Shown: in pieces, positions 16,320-24,310 of the stretch
Layout of the letters: the number at the start of each line of letters is the position of its first letter
Numbering within the stretch: position 1 is the first letter of the stretch
Assembly (NCBI GenBank): GCA_002401365.1
Contig: NVSW01000001.1
Span: forward strand, 26,800 to 68,447
From: Piscirickettsiaceae bacterium
Lineage (GTDB): Bacteria; Pseudomonadota; Gammaproteobacteria; Methylococcales; Cycloclasticaceae
DNA length: 41,648 nt
Direction of reading: 5' to 3'
Position numbers and translations under genes: made by a program
The notes under the pieces: model-generated
Databases searched by the model: none
The model's input: the letters and a program-made list of their open reading frames with translations, nothing else
Told to the model about the DNA's origin: nothing

Positions 16320-17492
16320 TTGTACGGCAACGTCATCAGGAATATTTTTGTTGTTGTGCTGTTATTGGCATCTGCAACAGCAGCTCTGTCGGCTACAAAA
16401 CAAGAGGAGGAAAAGGCCAAGCAACTGGCTCAACTGAGGCAGAAGATGGCATCGGTAGAGGAAACAATTAAGACGAGCCAAAGGACGCTAAGTAAAGAGG
16501 AAAAAGAACTGCAAAAGCTAGAAAAAGCGCTTGGAAAATCTATCAATATATATAGAAAGCTTACCAATAAGCGTAACCGATTAAAGAAAAATATTTCGTC
16601 TTTACGAAATGAAAAAATAGAGTTAGAAAATAAAATTAATCAACAAAAACAAATTCTTGCTGAGCAACTCCGTTCTGCTCATGTGATGGGCAAACAACAA
16701 AAAATCAAACTACTATTAAATCAACAGCAACCTGAGCGCTTGAGTCGGGTGATGCAATATTATGATTTTTTCAACCAAGCGAGGGTGCAAAATGTTCGCG
16801 AGCTAAAGGCCGCTGTAGCAAAATTAAATGACGTTGAGGACAAGCTAGAAAGCCAAGAAAGGTTGATGGTAACAGTGTTAGACGCGCGAAAGTTGGAACA
16901 AAAAAAGTTACTGTTGGCGAAGAAAAAGAGAAAAGCTGTATTAGCAACCCTGCATCAGTCTATTAAAGATTCAGACAAAGAGCTTAAGCGGCTTCAGGAG
17001 AATGAAAAAAGATTAGCGAACCTGTTGGTAAGCATTCGTCAGGCAATCGATGACATTCCGATTCCAGAAAATAAAAACAAAGCGTTTCACTCGCTAAAGG
17101 GTAGCCTACGCTGGCCTTTAAAGGGAGCTTTGCGTAAAAGGTTCGGCAGTGCTAGACGGTCTGGTCGGTTTGATGGCGTGTTAATCGCTGCAAGAGAAGG
17201 GACTGCTATCAGGTCTATCTCAGATGGTAGAGTCGTGTATGCTGATTGGCTTCGAGGTTATGGCTTACTATTGATCATTGATCATGGTGAAAATTATTTA
17301 AGTTTGTATGCATTCAATGAAAGCCTGTATAAAGAAGTTGGCGACTGGGTGGCTGAAGGCGAAACTGTTGCGACGGTAGGTGTTAGCGGCGGGCAACAAA
17401 AAGCTGGTCTATACTTTAGTATTAGAAAAAATGGCAAGCCGGTGAACCCTATTCACTGGTGCCGAGCAGTTAAAAGGGGTCGTGTAGGATAG
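16320..17492 (+). CDS. envC: EnvC-type murein hydrolase activator (degenerate LytM/M23 protein)
   Basis: Periplasmic coiled-coil protein that activates N-acetylmuramoyl-L-alanine amidases at the septum during cell separation. It has 390 residues with a signal peptide ending near ATAALSA, a long Lys/Glu-rich coiled coil (about 27-245), and a C-terminal LytM domain (about 285-385). The zinc ligands of active M23 peptidases are not conserved: the HxxxD position reads GRFDGV, the usual YGH reads YAF, and the HLHFE-like end reads LYFSI. This is the pattern of EnvC, an activator and not a hydrolase. TTG 16320 lies 6 bases after the gpmI stop and is the best available start, with only a weak Shine-Dalgarno. 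Confidence 0.88.
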   Translation: MYGNVIRNIFVVVLLLASATAALSATKQEEEKAKQLAQLRQKMASVEETIKTSQRTLSKEEKELQKLEKALGKSINIYRKLTNKRNRLKKNISSLRNEKIELENKINQQKQILAEQLRSAHVMGKQQKIKLLLNQQQPERLSRVMQYYDFFNQARVQNVRELKAAVAKLNDVEDKLESQERLMVTVLDARKLEQKKLLLAKKKRKAVLATLHQSIKDSDKELKRLQENEKRLANLLVSIRQAIDDIPIPENKNKAFHSLKGSLRWPLKGALRKRFGSARRSGRFDGVLIAAREGTAIRSISDGRVVYADWLRGYGLLLIIDHGENYLSLYAFNESLYKEVGDWVAEGETVATVGVSGGQQKAGLYFSIRKNGKPVNPIHWCRAVKRGRVG

Positions 17493-17521
17493 CGGCCAAT
17501 AATAAATGGATTGGAGTAGAT

Positions 17522-18820
17522 ATGAATTTTATACGTAAAACATTACCCGTATTAGCCGTGGGTGCAGTTATGGGTGTGTTAATTAGTTTGGGCGGAATGG
17601 TGCTTGCGGAGAAAGAGCCTAGCTCACAAATGGGTGGTTTACCATTGGAAGATTTACGTGCCTTTTCTGATGTTTTTGGCCAGATTAAATCTTCGTATGT
17701 AGAAGAGGTGAGTGATCATGATTTACTAGAGAGCGCCATTAAAGGGATGCTAAGTGGATTAGATCCTCATTCTACGTACCTAGACAAAGAAGCATTTACC
17801 AGTTTGCAAGAAGGTACGCGTGGTGAATTTGGAGGCTTAGGCATAGAAGTGGGTATGGAAGATGGTTTTGTAAAAATCGTTGCGCCCATCGATGACACAC
17901 CGGCGTATAAAGCGGGTGTTAAATCAGGTGATTTGATTATTCGCCTCAATGAAAAGCCGGTAAAAGGGATGAGTTTGGCAGACGCGGTGAAAATCATGCG
18001 TGGTAAGCCCGGCACTGATATTTTATTAACGATTATTAGAGAAGGCGAAGAAAAGCCATTAAAAATAACGATTACACGCGATATTATTAAAGTCGTCAGT
18101 GTTAAAAGTCGTATGTTAGAACCGGGGTTTGGCTATATTCGAATTGCTAGTTTTCAATCTCGTACCGGTTCAAATTTAAGAGAGGCTATTTCGTCACTTA
18201 AAAAAGAAAACGATTCAGAACAGTTAAAAGGCTTAGTGTTAGATTTAAGAAATAACCCGGGTGGCCTGCTCAATGCAGCGGTATCAGTTAGCGATGCATT
18301 TTTAACCTCTGGCCTTATTGTGTATACCCAAGGGCGAATTGAAAACTCAAGAATGACCTTTAAAGCAAACCCAGATGATTTATTAAAAGGCGCGCCTATC
18401 GTTGTGCTGGTAAATGGCGGTTCAGCATCAGCATCAGAAATTGTCGCTGGTGCACTTCAGGACCATAAACGTGCGGTGATTATGGGGCAACAAAGCTTCG
18501 GTAAAGGTTCTGTGCAAACGGTATTGCCGAGTGGCAAAGATAGCGCCATTAAATTAACGACAGCACGTTATTTCACCCCTTCAGGTCGCTCGATACAGGC
18601 CGAAGGGATTACTCCAGATATTGTCTTATCACGGGTTAAGCTAGAAAAAATTGAGGAAGTGTTTGAGCCGATAAAAGAAAAAGATTTAACAAAACACCTA
18701 GTAAACCCAGACGGGGAAGATGATGTGAAAGTCAAAAAACCTAATAATAAAGTGAATAACGACTACTCTTTAAACGAAGCATTAAATTTGCTTAAGGGTA
18801 TAAATATACTAAAAAAATAG
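17522..18820 (+). CDS. ctpA: S41-family C-terminal processing peptidase
   Basis: Periplasmic serine protease of the CtpA/Prc family that trims C-termini of envelope proteins and often controls peptidoglycan hydrolases. The 432 residues comprise an N-terminal signal or anchor segment (about 7-30), a PDZ domain (about 95-180, with the GLGIEVG start), and the S41 catalytic domain. The latter contains GLVLDLRNNPGGLL, the nucleophile region NGGSASASEIVAGAL and the catalytic lysine in SFGKGSVQTV. It begins 29 bases after envC and is likely co-transcribed with it. The pairing with an amidase activator suggests a shared role in cell-wall remodelling (inference). Confidence 0.95.
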   Translation: MNFIRKTLPVLAVGAVMGVLISLGGMVLAEKEPSSQMGGLPLEDLRAFSDVFGQIKSSYVEEVSDHDLLESAIKGMLSGLDPHSTYLDKEAFTSLQEGTRGEFGGLGIEVGMEDGFVKIVAPIDDTPAYKAGVKSGDLIIRLNEKPVKGMSLADAVKIMRGKPGTDILLTIIREGEEKPLKITITRDIIKVVSVKSRMLEPGFGYIRIASFQSRTGSNLREAISSLKKENDSEQLKGLVLDLRNNPGGLLNAAVSVSDAFLTSGLIVYTQGRIENSRMTFKANPDDLLKGAPIVVLVNGGSASASEIVAGALQDHKRAVIMGQQSFGKGSVQTVLPSGKDSAIKLTTARYFTPSGRSIQAEGITPDIVLSRVKLEKIEEVFEPIKEKDLTKHLVNPDGEDDVKVKKPNNKVNNDYSLNEALNLLKGINILKK

Positions 18821-18887
18821 TCGTTACGGGCGGTAGGTTATCAAATTAAATAGGTTCACAATATTCAAGCGAGGTTGTTTTTTAGCC

Positions 18888-19652
18888 TTGTTAGGTACGT
18901 TAAGTTGGCTAACACAAACCGTCAATGCCAATGGTGATATAGCTCAAGCGCCGGTCGTCATTAGTATTATTATTGATGATATTGGCTACAGCCTTAAAGA
19001 AGGTAGAGCAATGATTGAGTTGCCTTCTAAATTGACTTATGCGGTGCTTCCAAATGCGCCATATACGCAGCGGCTTGCTGAGCTAGCTCATCAGCAGGGC
19101 AAAGAAGTGATGTTACATTTGCCAATGCAATCCACCTCCAATGAGGCATTAGAGCAAGGTGTGCTTATTGTTGATATGAACCAGACAGAAGTCGTTGGCG
19201 CAATGCAAAAAGCGTTTGCAAAAGTGCCGTATGCGGTTGGCATGAATAATCATCAAGGCAGCCTACTAACGCGCCACCCAGGCCATATGACATGGGTGAT
19301 GGCAGAGATGAAAAAGAATGGACTGTACTTTGTGGATAGTCGCACGTCTAAGCAGTCTATAGCCGGTATGATCGCGCTAGAAAACGACGTGCCCACCCTA
19401 ACACGGGATGTGTTTTTAGACCATGATATAGACCGGGTGAGCATTCAGCAACAATTCAATCGCTTGATTAAATTGGCAAAAAAAAATGGTCGGGCTGTTG
19501 GTATAGGCCACCCGCATCCAGAAACAATAGCGGTATTGCGCCATATGTTACCTAAGTTAGAAGAGCTAAATATCAAGCTTGTGCCTGTTTCCCATCAGTT
19601 AATGGAAAATAAGTGGTTGTTTACTAAGGCGAGACGAAGAGCTTGGCAATGA
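18888..19652 (+). CDS. Divergent polysaccharide deacetylase family protein (YibQ-like)
   Basis: Secreted protein of the divergent polysaccharide deacetylase family (YibQ; DUF610), role unproven. Characteristic stretches are ISIIIDDIGYSL, YAVLPNAPYTQRLAELAHQQ, EVMLHLPMQ, GMNNHQGSLLTRH and FVDSRTS. TTG 18888 gives 254 residues but leaves a 14-residue leader without a positive charge. The same frame stays open back to 18837 and encodes KLNRFTIFKRGCFLALLGTL, a much better signal peptide start, yet no ATG/GTG/TTG precedes it. The true start may therefore be a rare codon (ATC 18840 or ATA 18861). It is the last gene of the gpmI-envC-ctpA run. Confidence 0.85.
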   Translation: MLGTLSWLTQTVNANGDIAQAPVVISIIIDDIGYSLKEGRAMIELPSKLTYAVLPNAPYTQRLAELAHQQGKEVMLHLPMQSTSNEALEQGVLIVDMNQTEVVGAMQKAFAKVPYAVGMNNHQGSLLTRHPGHMTWVMAEMKKNGLYFVDSRTSKQSIAGMIALENDVPTLTRDVFLDHDIDRVSIQQQFNRLIKLAKKNGRAVGIGHPHPETIAVLRHMLPKLEELNIKLVPVSHQLMENKWLFTKARRRAWQ

Positions 19653-19852
19653 TAAGAAAGAGCTTAGGTGAACGGGTGATTCCAACGTTTATGTAGTAGC
19701 TATATAAAAAAGATAAGCAGCCCCATGCTAGGTTATTGACGGTGCCTTTTTAAAGCTAAAAGGCGGGTAGAATAGGGTCGTTGAATAACGCTCCACTTAT
19801 AATGTTCACACAGTCCCGCGTGCTTTGAGAGGGAGTTAACTTGATTTGAGCG

Positions 19853-20299
19853 CTAAGCGGTTTGATAAAAAACGCTGTAGTCTGATAGTTTGCTTAGAGC
19901 CAGTTCAGCTTTTTTTTCGTTAGCTAGTTCCATTGAATCAAAGCCCACACGAGTTAAATATAGAGCTTGGTCGGGTAGTACGTCGCCAACAGCCCTTATT
20001 TCATGTTTAAAATTGTATTGTTGGCGTAAACGCTTGGCGAGCGAATAGCCTCGACCATCGGTAAACACGGGGATGTTGATAGCAATTAGTGAAATGTGCT
20101 CTAGCGCGTCAGAAAAATCATCAATATGGGTGTCTCCACTCACTAGCAAGCCAAGCTCTTGGTTGTTTGTAACTAGGCGGCTTTTATGTTCTAGCCAATA
20201 CTCTAAGCTAACGATATTACGACTCTTTGCAAGTTCTTCGTCAGCTGATCGGTAGCGCCACGTATCTGTTTGTATGCGGTTGTTTTTAATGAGTGTCAT
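19853..20299 (-). CDS. DUF934 domain-containing protein
   Basis: Small protein of 148 residues in the DUF934 family, a widespread companion of CysI-type sulfite reductase with no settled biochemical role. Recognisable features are the opening IKNNRIQTDTWRYRS, the GLLVSGD stretch, and the conserved core NIPVFTDGRGYSLAKRLRQ followed by EIRAVGDVLPDQALYLTRVGFDS. I chose ATG 20299 because family members start at this position and it overlaps the reductase stop by 14 bases. A longer in-frame reading (to 20407) would lie entirely inside cysI. Translational coupling to the reductase is likely. Confidence 0.88.
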   Translation of the reverse strand: MTLIKNNRIQTDTWRYRSADEELAKSRNIVSLEYWLEHKSRLVTNNQELGLLVSGDTHIDDFSDALEHISLIAINIPVFTDGRGYSLAKRLRQQYNFKHEIRAVGDVLPDQALYLTRVGFDSMELANEKKAELALSKLSDYSVFYQTA

Positions 20300-21932
20300 A
20301 GACGCTGTCCTTGAAGGGTTGTAAGCCAATGCGCTCAAGGGTCTTAGCAAAGGGCTCGTCGTCGATACGGTGTTCTTTATAAACGTTAACAATTGTATCA
20401 ATGGCATCTACAACGTTTTCCTTCGCAATAGCCTTGCCAAGTCGATCACCCAGTTTACTATTGTGACTGTCTGAGCCGCCCAGTGTTAGCTGGTACCACT
20501 GCTCGCCTTTTTTATCGACGCCTAGGATGCCAATTTCGCCAATACTATGGTGGCCACAGCCATTCATGCAACCGGACATTTTTAGGCTGATGTTGCCTGT
20601 ATCAATAGCCCTGTTGTTGAATCGTTTTGTAATGCCAGCTGCGATATCAATTGAACTGGCATTAGCTAGACTACAAAAATCCAAACCAGGGCAGCAGATC
20701 ATATCGGTGATGGTGCCGATGTTTGGGGTGGCTAGATCTAGACTTTTAAGCCGTTTCCACAGTGGATATAGGTCGCTTTTACGTACGTCTGTTAGGGCAA
20801 TATTTTGCTCGTGTGTGGTCCTTATTTGCCCAAAACTGTAGCGGTCAGATATGTCCGCTAAATTTTTCATTTGTTGGTCGGTAATGTCGCCGGGGGCTCT
20901 GTTTGGTGATTTTAGTGATACAAATACAACGTTATAGGCAGAATGCTTATGTTCAGCCGTGTTCTGCTCAGCCCATTGTTTAAACAATGGATCATTATTG
21001 AGATGCTCAGTGAATGAAGGGTCTTCCGAACTGGCTTGATAAGGCGGTGGGGCAAAATGTGACTTTACGCGCTGAATATCATCTTGGCTTAACTTTAATG
21101 GACCATCCTTAATGGATCGCCATTCTGTTTCTACTTGTTGTTTGAATTTTTCTAAACCGGTTTCCCGTACGAGAATTTTAATTCTAGCTTTGTATTTATT
21201 ATCTCTACGCCCAAACAGGTTATAGGTTCTTAAAATAGCTTCGGAATAGGAAAGGATGTCTTCTTCAGCAATAAAGGTGTTGATGACTTGGCCAATTACA
21301 GGTGTTCTTCCGAGGCCGCCACCAACTAGAACTTCAAAGCCAATGTTGCCATCGGCACCTTTTTTCATATTCAAACCAATATCGTGAACTTGAGTTGCGG
21401 CACGGTCTTTAGGAGAGCCACTAACGGCAAATTTAAATTTACGTGGCAAATAGGAAAACTCTGGATGTAACGTGGCCCACTGGCGAATAATTTCGCAATA
21501 TGGGCGCGGGTCTTCGATCTCATCGGCACATACGCCTGCAAGCGGATCGCAAGTTATGTTGCGGATGCAGTTGCCACTACTTTGAATGGCGTGCATTTGA
21601 ACAGTTGCTAAATCAGCAAGAATATCAGGTACTTGTTCAAGTTTAGGCCAGTTAAATTGAATATTTTGGCGGGTGCTAATATGGCCATAGTTTTTATCAT
21701 ACTTATTGGCAATATGGCCTAACATGCGCAGTTGTTTACTCGATAGCAAACCATAAGGTATATTGACTCGCAACATTGGTGCGTGAGTTTGAATGTATAG
21801 ACCATTCATTAAACGTAGGGGGCGAAACTGTTCTTCGCTGAGGTCACCGTTTAAAAAGCGCTTGGTTTGATCGCGAAACTCTTCAACGCGTTCGTTGATA
21901 AGTGTTTGATCAAGTTCGTTATACTGGTACAT
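20286..21932 (-). CDS. cysI: Siroheme nitrite/sulfite reductase (CysI-type hemoprotein)
   Basis: Siroheme and [4Fe-4S] reductase, most likely assimilatory reduction of sulfite to sulfide. The 548 residues contain two ferredoxin-like half-domains and two siroheme/cluster-binding halves. Cluster ligands are visible as C414-x5-C420 (CPGLDFC) and C455-x3-C459 (CMNGC). The N-terminal part has RPLRLMNGLYIQ, HISTRQNIQFNWP and SGNCIRNITCDPLAGV. ATG 21932 (MYQYNELD) is the family's usual start; a TTG 33 bases further up is less likely. The DUF934 partner follows, but cysH, often third in this cluster, is absent. Nitrite as substrate cannot be excluded by motif reading, though DUF934 argues for sulfite. 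Confidence 0.9.
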   Translation of the reverse strand: MYQYNELDQTLINERVEEFRDQTKRFLNGDLSEEQFRPLRLMNGLYIQTHAPMLRVNIPYGLLSSKQLRMLGHIANKYDKNYGHISTRQNIQFNWPKLEQVPDILADLATVQMHAIQSSGNCIRNITCDPLAGVCADEIEDPRPYCEIIRQWATLHPEFSYLPRKFKFAVSGSPKDRAATQVHDIGLNMKKGADGNIGFEVLVGGGLGRTPVIGQVINTFIAEEDILSYSEAILRTYNLFGRRDNKYKARIKILVRETGLEKFKQQVETEWRSIKDGPLKLSQDDIQRVKSHFAPPPYQASSEDPSFTEHLNNDPLFKQWAEQNTAEHKHSAYNVVFVSLKSPNRAPGDITDQQMKNLADISDRYSFGQIRTTHEQNIALTDVRKSDLYPLWKRLKSLDLATPNIGTITDMICCPGLDFCSLANASSIDIAAGITKRFNNRAIDTGNISLKMSGCMNGCGHHSIGEIGILGVDKKGEQWYQLTLGGSDSHNSKLGDRLGKAIAKENVVDAIDTIVNVYKEHRIDDEPFAKTLERIGLQPFKDSVYDTH

Positions 21933-22050
21933 GGTATTATATATAGGCGCTTTGCTTATTTTCAACAGGAGAAGGACGAGTGAATATAAAGCCTTTCTCT
22001 TATAATTAAAAATACTATTAATCGATATTTATATAACTATTTAGAATAAA

Positions 22051-23190
22051 GTGTTAAATAATTCTACTAATACCGTTGGGCTTGTGGCCCCTCAAACCAT
22101 GCACTTTGATGAAGCATTAATGCTTGAGTGCGGGAAAACTATTGAACAATACGACATTGTTTATGAGGCGTATGGCAGGTTGAATGAAAAAGCGGATAAC
22201 GCGATATTGGTTTGCCATGCCTTGTCGGCAGACCACCATGCAGCGGGTTATCATAGTGAGAATGATAAAAAACCCGGTTGGTGGGATATTTGTATCGGCC
22301 CGGGAAAAGCGATTGATACAAATCGTTTTTTTGTCGTATCGCCTAGCAATTTGGGGCACTGTAGTGGCTCAACAGGGCCGCGTAGTATTGATCCAAAAAC
22401 GGCTAAAGCCTATGGCCCTGATTTTCCAATAGTAACGGTAAGAGATTGGGTTAAATACCAAAAGAGGCTGGCGGATCGGCTAGGTATAAAACAATGGGCG
22501 GCGGTAGCTGGTGGTAGTTTAGGCGGCATGCAAGCGCTGCAATGGGCGATTGAATACCCCGATGCAATTAGGCATGCGGTTGTGATTGCCTCTGCGCCAA
22601 AGTTGTCGGCGCAAAATATCGCATTTAATGCCGTGGCGCGACAAGCTATTATGAGTGACCCAAGTTTTTACGATGGCCGTTATTATGATTATGACACGGT
22701 TCCTACGAGCGGCCTTAAAGTTGCTCGAATGCTCGGGCATATAACGTATTTGTCTGATGATGCAATGGGCGATAAGTTTGGCAGGGCATTGAAGAACGAA
22801 CAGCTAAATTACAACTATGGCGTGGAGTTTGAAGTAGAAAGCTACCTGCGATATCAGGGCGAGTCTTTTGCGAATAGGTTTGATGCCAACACGTATTTAT
22901 TGATGACTAAAGCGTTGGATTACTTTGACCCAGCGGCAAAAGAGAACGGTGATTTGTCTGCGGTATTCGAAAAAGTAAAAGCAAAATTCTTCTTAGCGTC
23001 TTTTACCACGGATTGGCGTTTCTCACCTGAACGATCAAGAGAAATAGTAAGTGCACTAACCGATGCTAAACGAGACGTGAGCTACTTGGAGTTTGAATCA
23101 AATCACGGGCATGATGCATTTTTAGTAGAGAATGATGACTATATTGATGCATTTAGTGCATATATGAATAATATTGAGGTATCTAAGTGA
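22051..23190 (+). CDS. metX: Homoserine O-acyltransferase MetX
   Basis: Alpha/beta-hydrolase enzyme acylating homoserine at the start of methionine synthesis. The 379 residues show the nucleophile Ser156 in AGGSLGGMQALQW, and the other triad members in TTDWRFSPE (Asp) and ESNHGHDAFL (His). Other signatures are CHALSADHHAAG and LGHCSGSTGP. Whether the acyl donor is acetyl-CoA or succinyl-CoA cannot be told from the family alone; gammaproteobacterial enzymes next to metW are often succinyl-specific. The start is GTG 22051, with only a weak Shine-Dalgarno. Its stop overlaps the metW start by 4 bases. Confidence 0.94.
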   Translation: MLNNSTNTVGLVAPQTMHFDEALMLECGKTIEQYDIVYEAYGRLNEKADNAILVCHALSADHHAAGYHSENDKKPGWWDICIGPGKAIDTNRFFVVSPSNLGHCSGSTGPRSIDPKTAKAYGPDFPIVTVRDWVKYQKRLADRLGIKQWAAVAGGSLGGMQALQWAIEYPDAIRHAVVIASAPKLSAQNIAFNAVARQAIMSDPSFYDGRYYDYDTVPTSGLKVARMLGHITYLSDDAMGDKFGRALKNEQLNYNYGVEFEVESYLRYQGESFANRFDANTYLLMTKALDYFDPAAKENGDLSAVFEKVKAKFFLASFTTDWRFSPERSREIVSALTDAKRDVSYLEFESNHGHDAFLVENDDYIDAFSAYMNNIEVSK

Positions 23191-23789
23191 AAAAATTGAG
23201 ACCCGAATTACAAACCATTTGTGATTGGGTGGAACCGGGTTCTCGAGTATTGGATTTAGGCTGTGGTGACGGCGCCCTTCTGCAATGGCTGGAACAACAC
23301 CGTGATACTACAGGGTACGGCGTTGAAATAGACCGAGGGAACGTACTCAGTTGTGTTAAAAAAAACGTTAACATTATTCAAGCAGATTTAGACGCAGGGT
23401 TAACAGATTTTGCGGACGCGTCGTTTGATTACGTTATTATGACGCAGGCATTGCAAGCGCTACACCGTCCTGATAAAACATTGGCGGAAATGATTCGAGT
23501 CGGTCGACAAAGTATTGTTACGTTTCCCAATTTTGGTTTATGGAAGCATCGGCTTTATTTAACCATGAACGGTCGTATGCCCGTTTCCAAAGCATTGCCC
23601 GCACAGTGGTATGACACGCAAAACATACACTTGTGTACGGTTAATGACTTTGAACGTTTTTGTGCTGATCATGCTATGGTGATTGCAAAAAGAGATTTAG
23701 TGGATTATTCGCACCGCCCTAATGCGCTGATGAAATTATGGCCGAATCTTTTTGGCGAAGTGGCTTTGTATCAAATTAATGGGAAGTAG
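23187..23789 (+). CDS. metW: Methionine biosynthesis protein MetW
   Basis: Methyltransferase-fold protein that works with MetX in methionine synthesis; it is needed with MetX in several proteobacteria but its mechanism is unclear. The 200 residues contain the SAM-binding motif VLDLGCGDGALL at about 21-32 and the family stretches VIMTQALQAL and TFPNFGLWKHRLYL. The GTG start at 23187 is supported by GAGG at 23176-23179 and the 4-base overlap with metX. The metX-metW-DUF4426 order is the same as in Pseudomonas. Confidence 0.94.
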   Translation: MKKLRPELQTICDWVEPGSRVLDLGCGDGALLQWLEQHRDTTGYGVEIDRGNVLSCVKKNVNIIQADLDAGLTDFADASFDYVIMTQALQALHRPDKTLAEMIRVGRQSIVTFPNFGLWKHRLYLTMNGRMPVSKALPAQWYDTQNIHLCTVNDFERFCADHAMVIAKRDLVDYSHRPNALMKLWPNLFGEVALYQINGK

Positions 23790-23790
23790 A

Positions 23791-24231
23791 ATGTCGATAA
23801 AAAAAGTTTGTTTGTTATTAGTATTCTTGGTGCCGGTAAATAGCGTAGCCGAAAATGCCTATGATTTTGGTGACTATGTTGTCTATTACAATGCATTCAC
23901 TGCCGACACATTGCCGCCGCAAATGGCAACGGCTTATGGCATACTAAGAAGCAAATATAAAGGTGTTTTGAACCTGTCTATTCAGAAGAAGCAGAACCCC
24001 GGTAAGTTGCCGCAACCCGTCAGTGCAGATGTTAAAGTAATGGCGACAAATCTTGTGGGTCAGTTAAAAAACTTAGACTTAAGAAAGGTAACGGAAGGCA
24101 AGGCAATTTACTACATCAGTGAATTTCGAATTTCGCATAAAGAGCGCGTAACGTTTAATGTTACCCTGATGCCGCAAGGAGAAACTAAGGCACTTGAATT
24201 AAAGTTTACACGACAATTTTATATTGACTGA
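23791..24231 (+). CDS. DUF4426 domain-containing secreted protein
   Basis: Small exported protein of 146 residues with unknown function. The signal peptide runs to about residue 21 (cleavage expected after NSVA). The mature part has the DUF4426 pattern FGDYVVYYNAFTADTLPP, AYGILRSKYKGVLNLSIQ and a C-terminal LKFTRQFYID. ATG 23791 directly follows the metW stop. A longer reading from 23752 would run inside metW and is rejected. Members of this family regularly follow metXW in gammaproteobacteria, but no link to methionine has been shown that I know of. Confidence 0.87.
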   Translation: MSIKKVCLLLVFLVPVNSVAENAYDFGDYVVYYNAFTADTLPPQMATAYGILRSKYKGVLNLSIQKKQNPGKLPQPVSADVKVMATNLVGQLKNLDLRKVTEGKAIYYISEFRISHKERVTFNVTLMPQGETKALELKFTRQFYID

Positions 24232-24310
24232 TATAAAGTTTAATTGGATTTGATTGAAAATACCGGCAATTTAAAGCTGAATTAAGCGGGGGGTTGCTTT
24301 TTAATCCGCT

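Noticed and set aside
16320..17492. Active M23 peptidoglycan endopeptidase
   Set aside because: The LytM domain has lost the zinc-ligand histidines, so an activator of the EnvC type is the better call.
19653..19852. Possible small RNA or terminator in the yibQ / DUF934 convergent gap
   Set aside because: A GCCTTTT/AAAAGGC repeat (19744-19764) and an isolated TATAAT at 19798 are present, but the hairpin lacks a T-run on either strand, no -35 box is properly spaced, and no downstream gene is read from it.
24270..24310. Terminator between the DUF4426 gene and ampG
   Set aside because: AAGCGG and CCGCTT can pair, but the loop is about 16 bases and no T-run follows; too weak to call.
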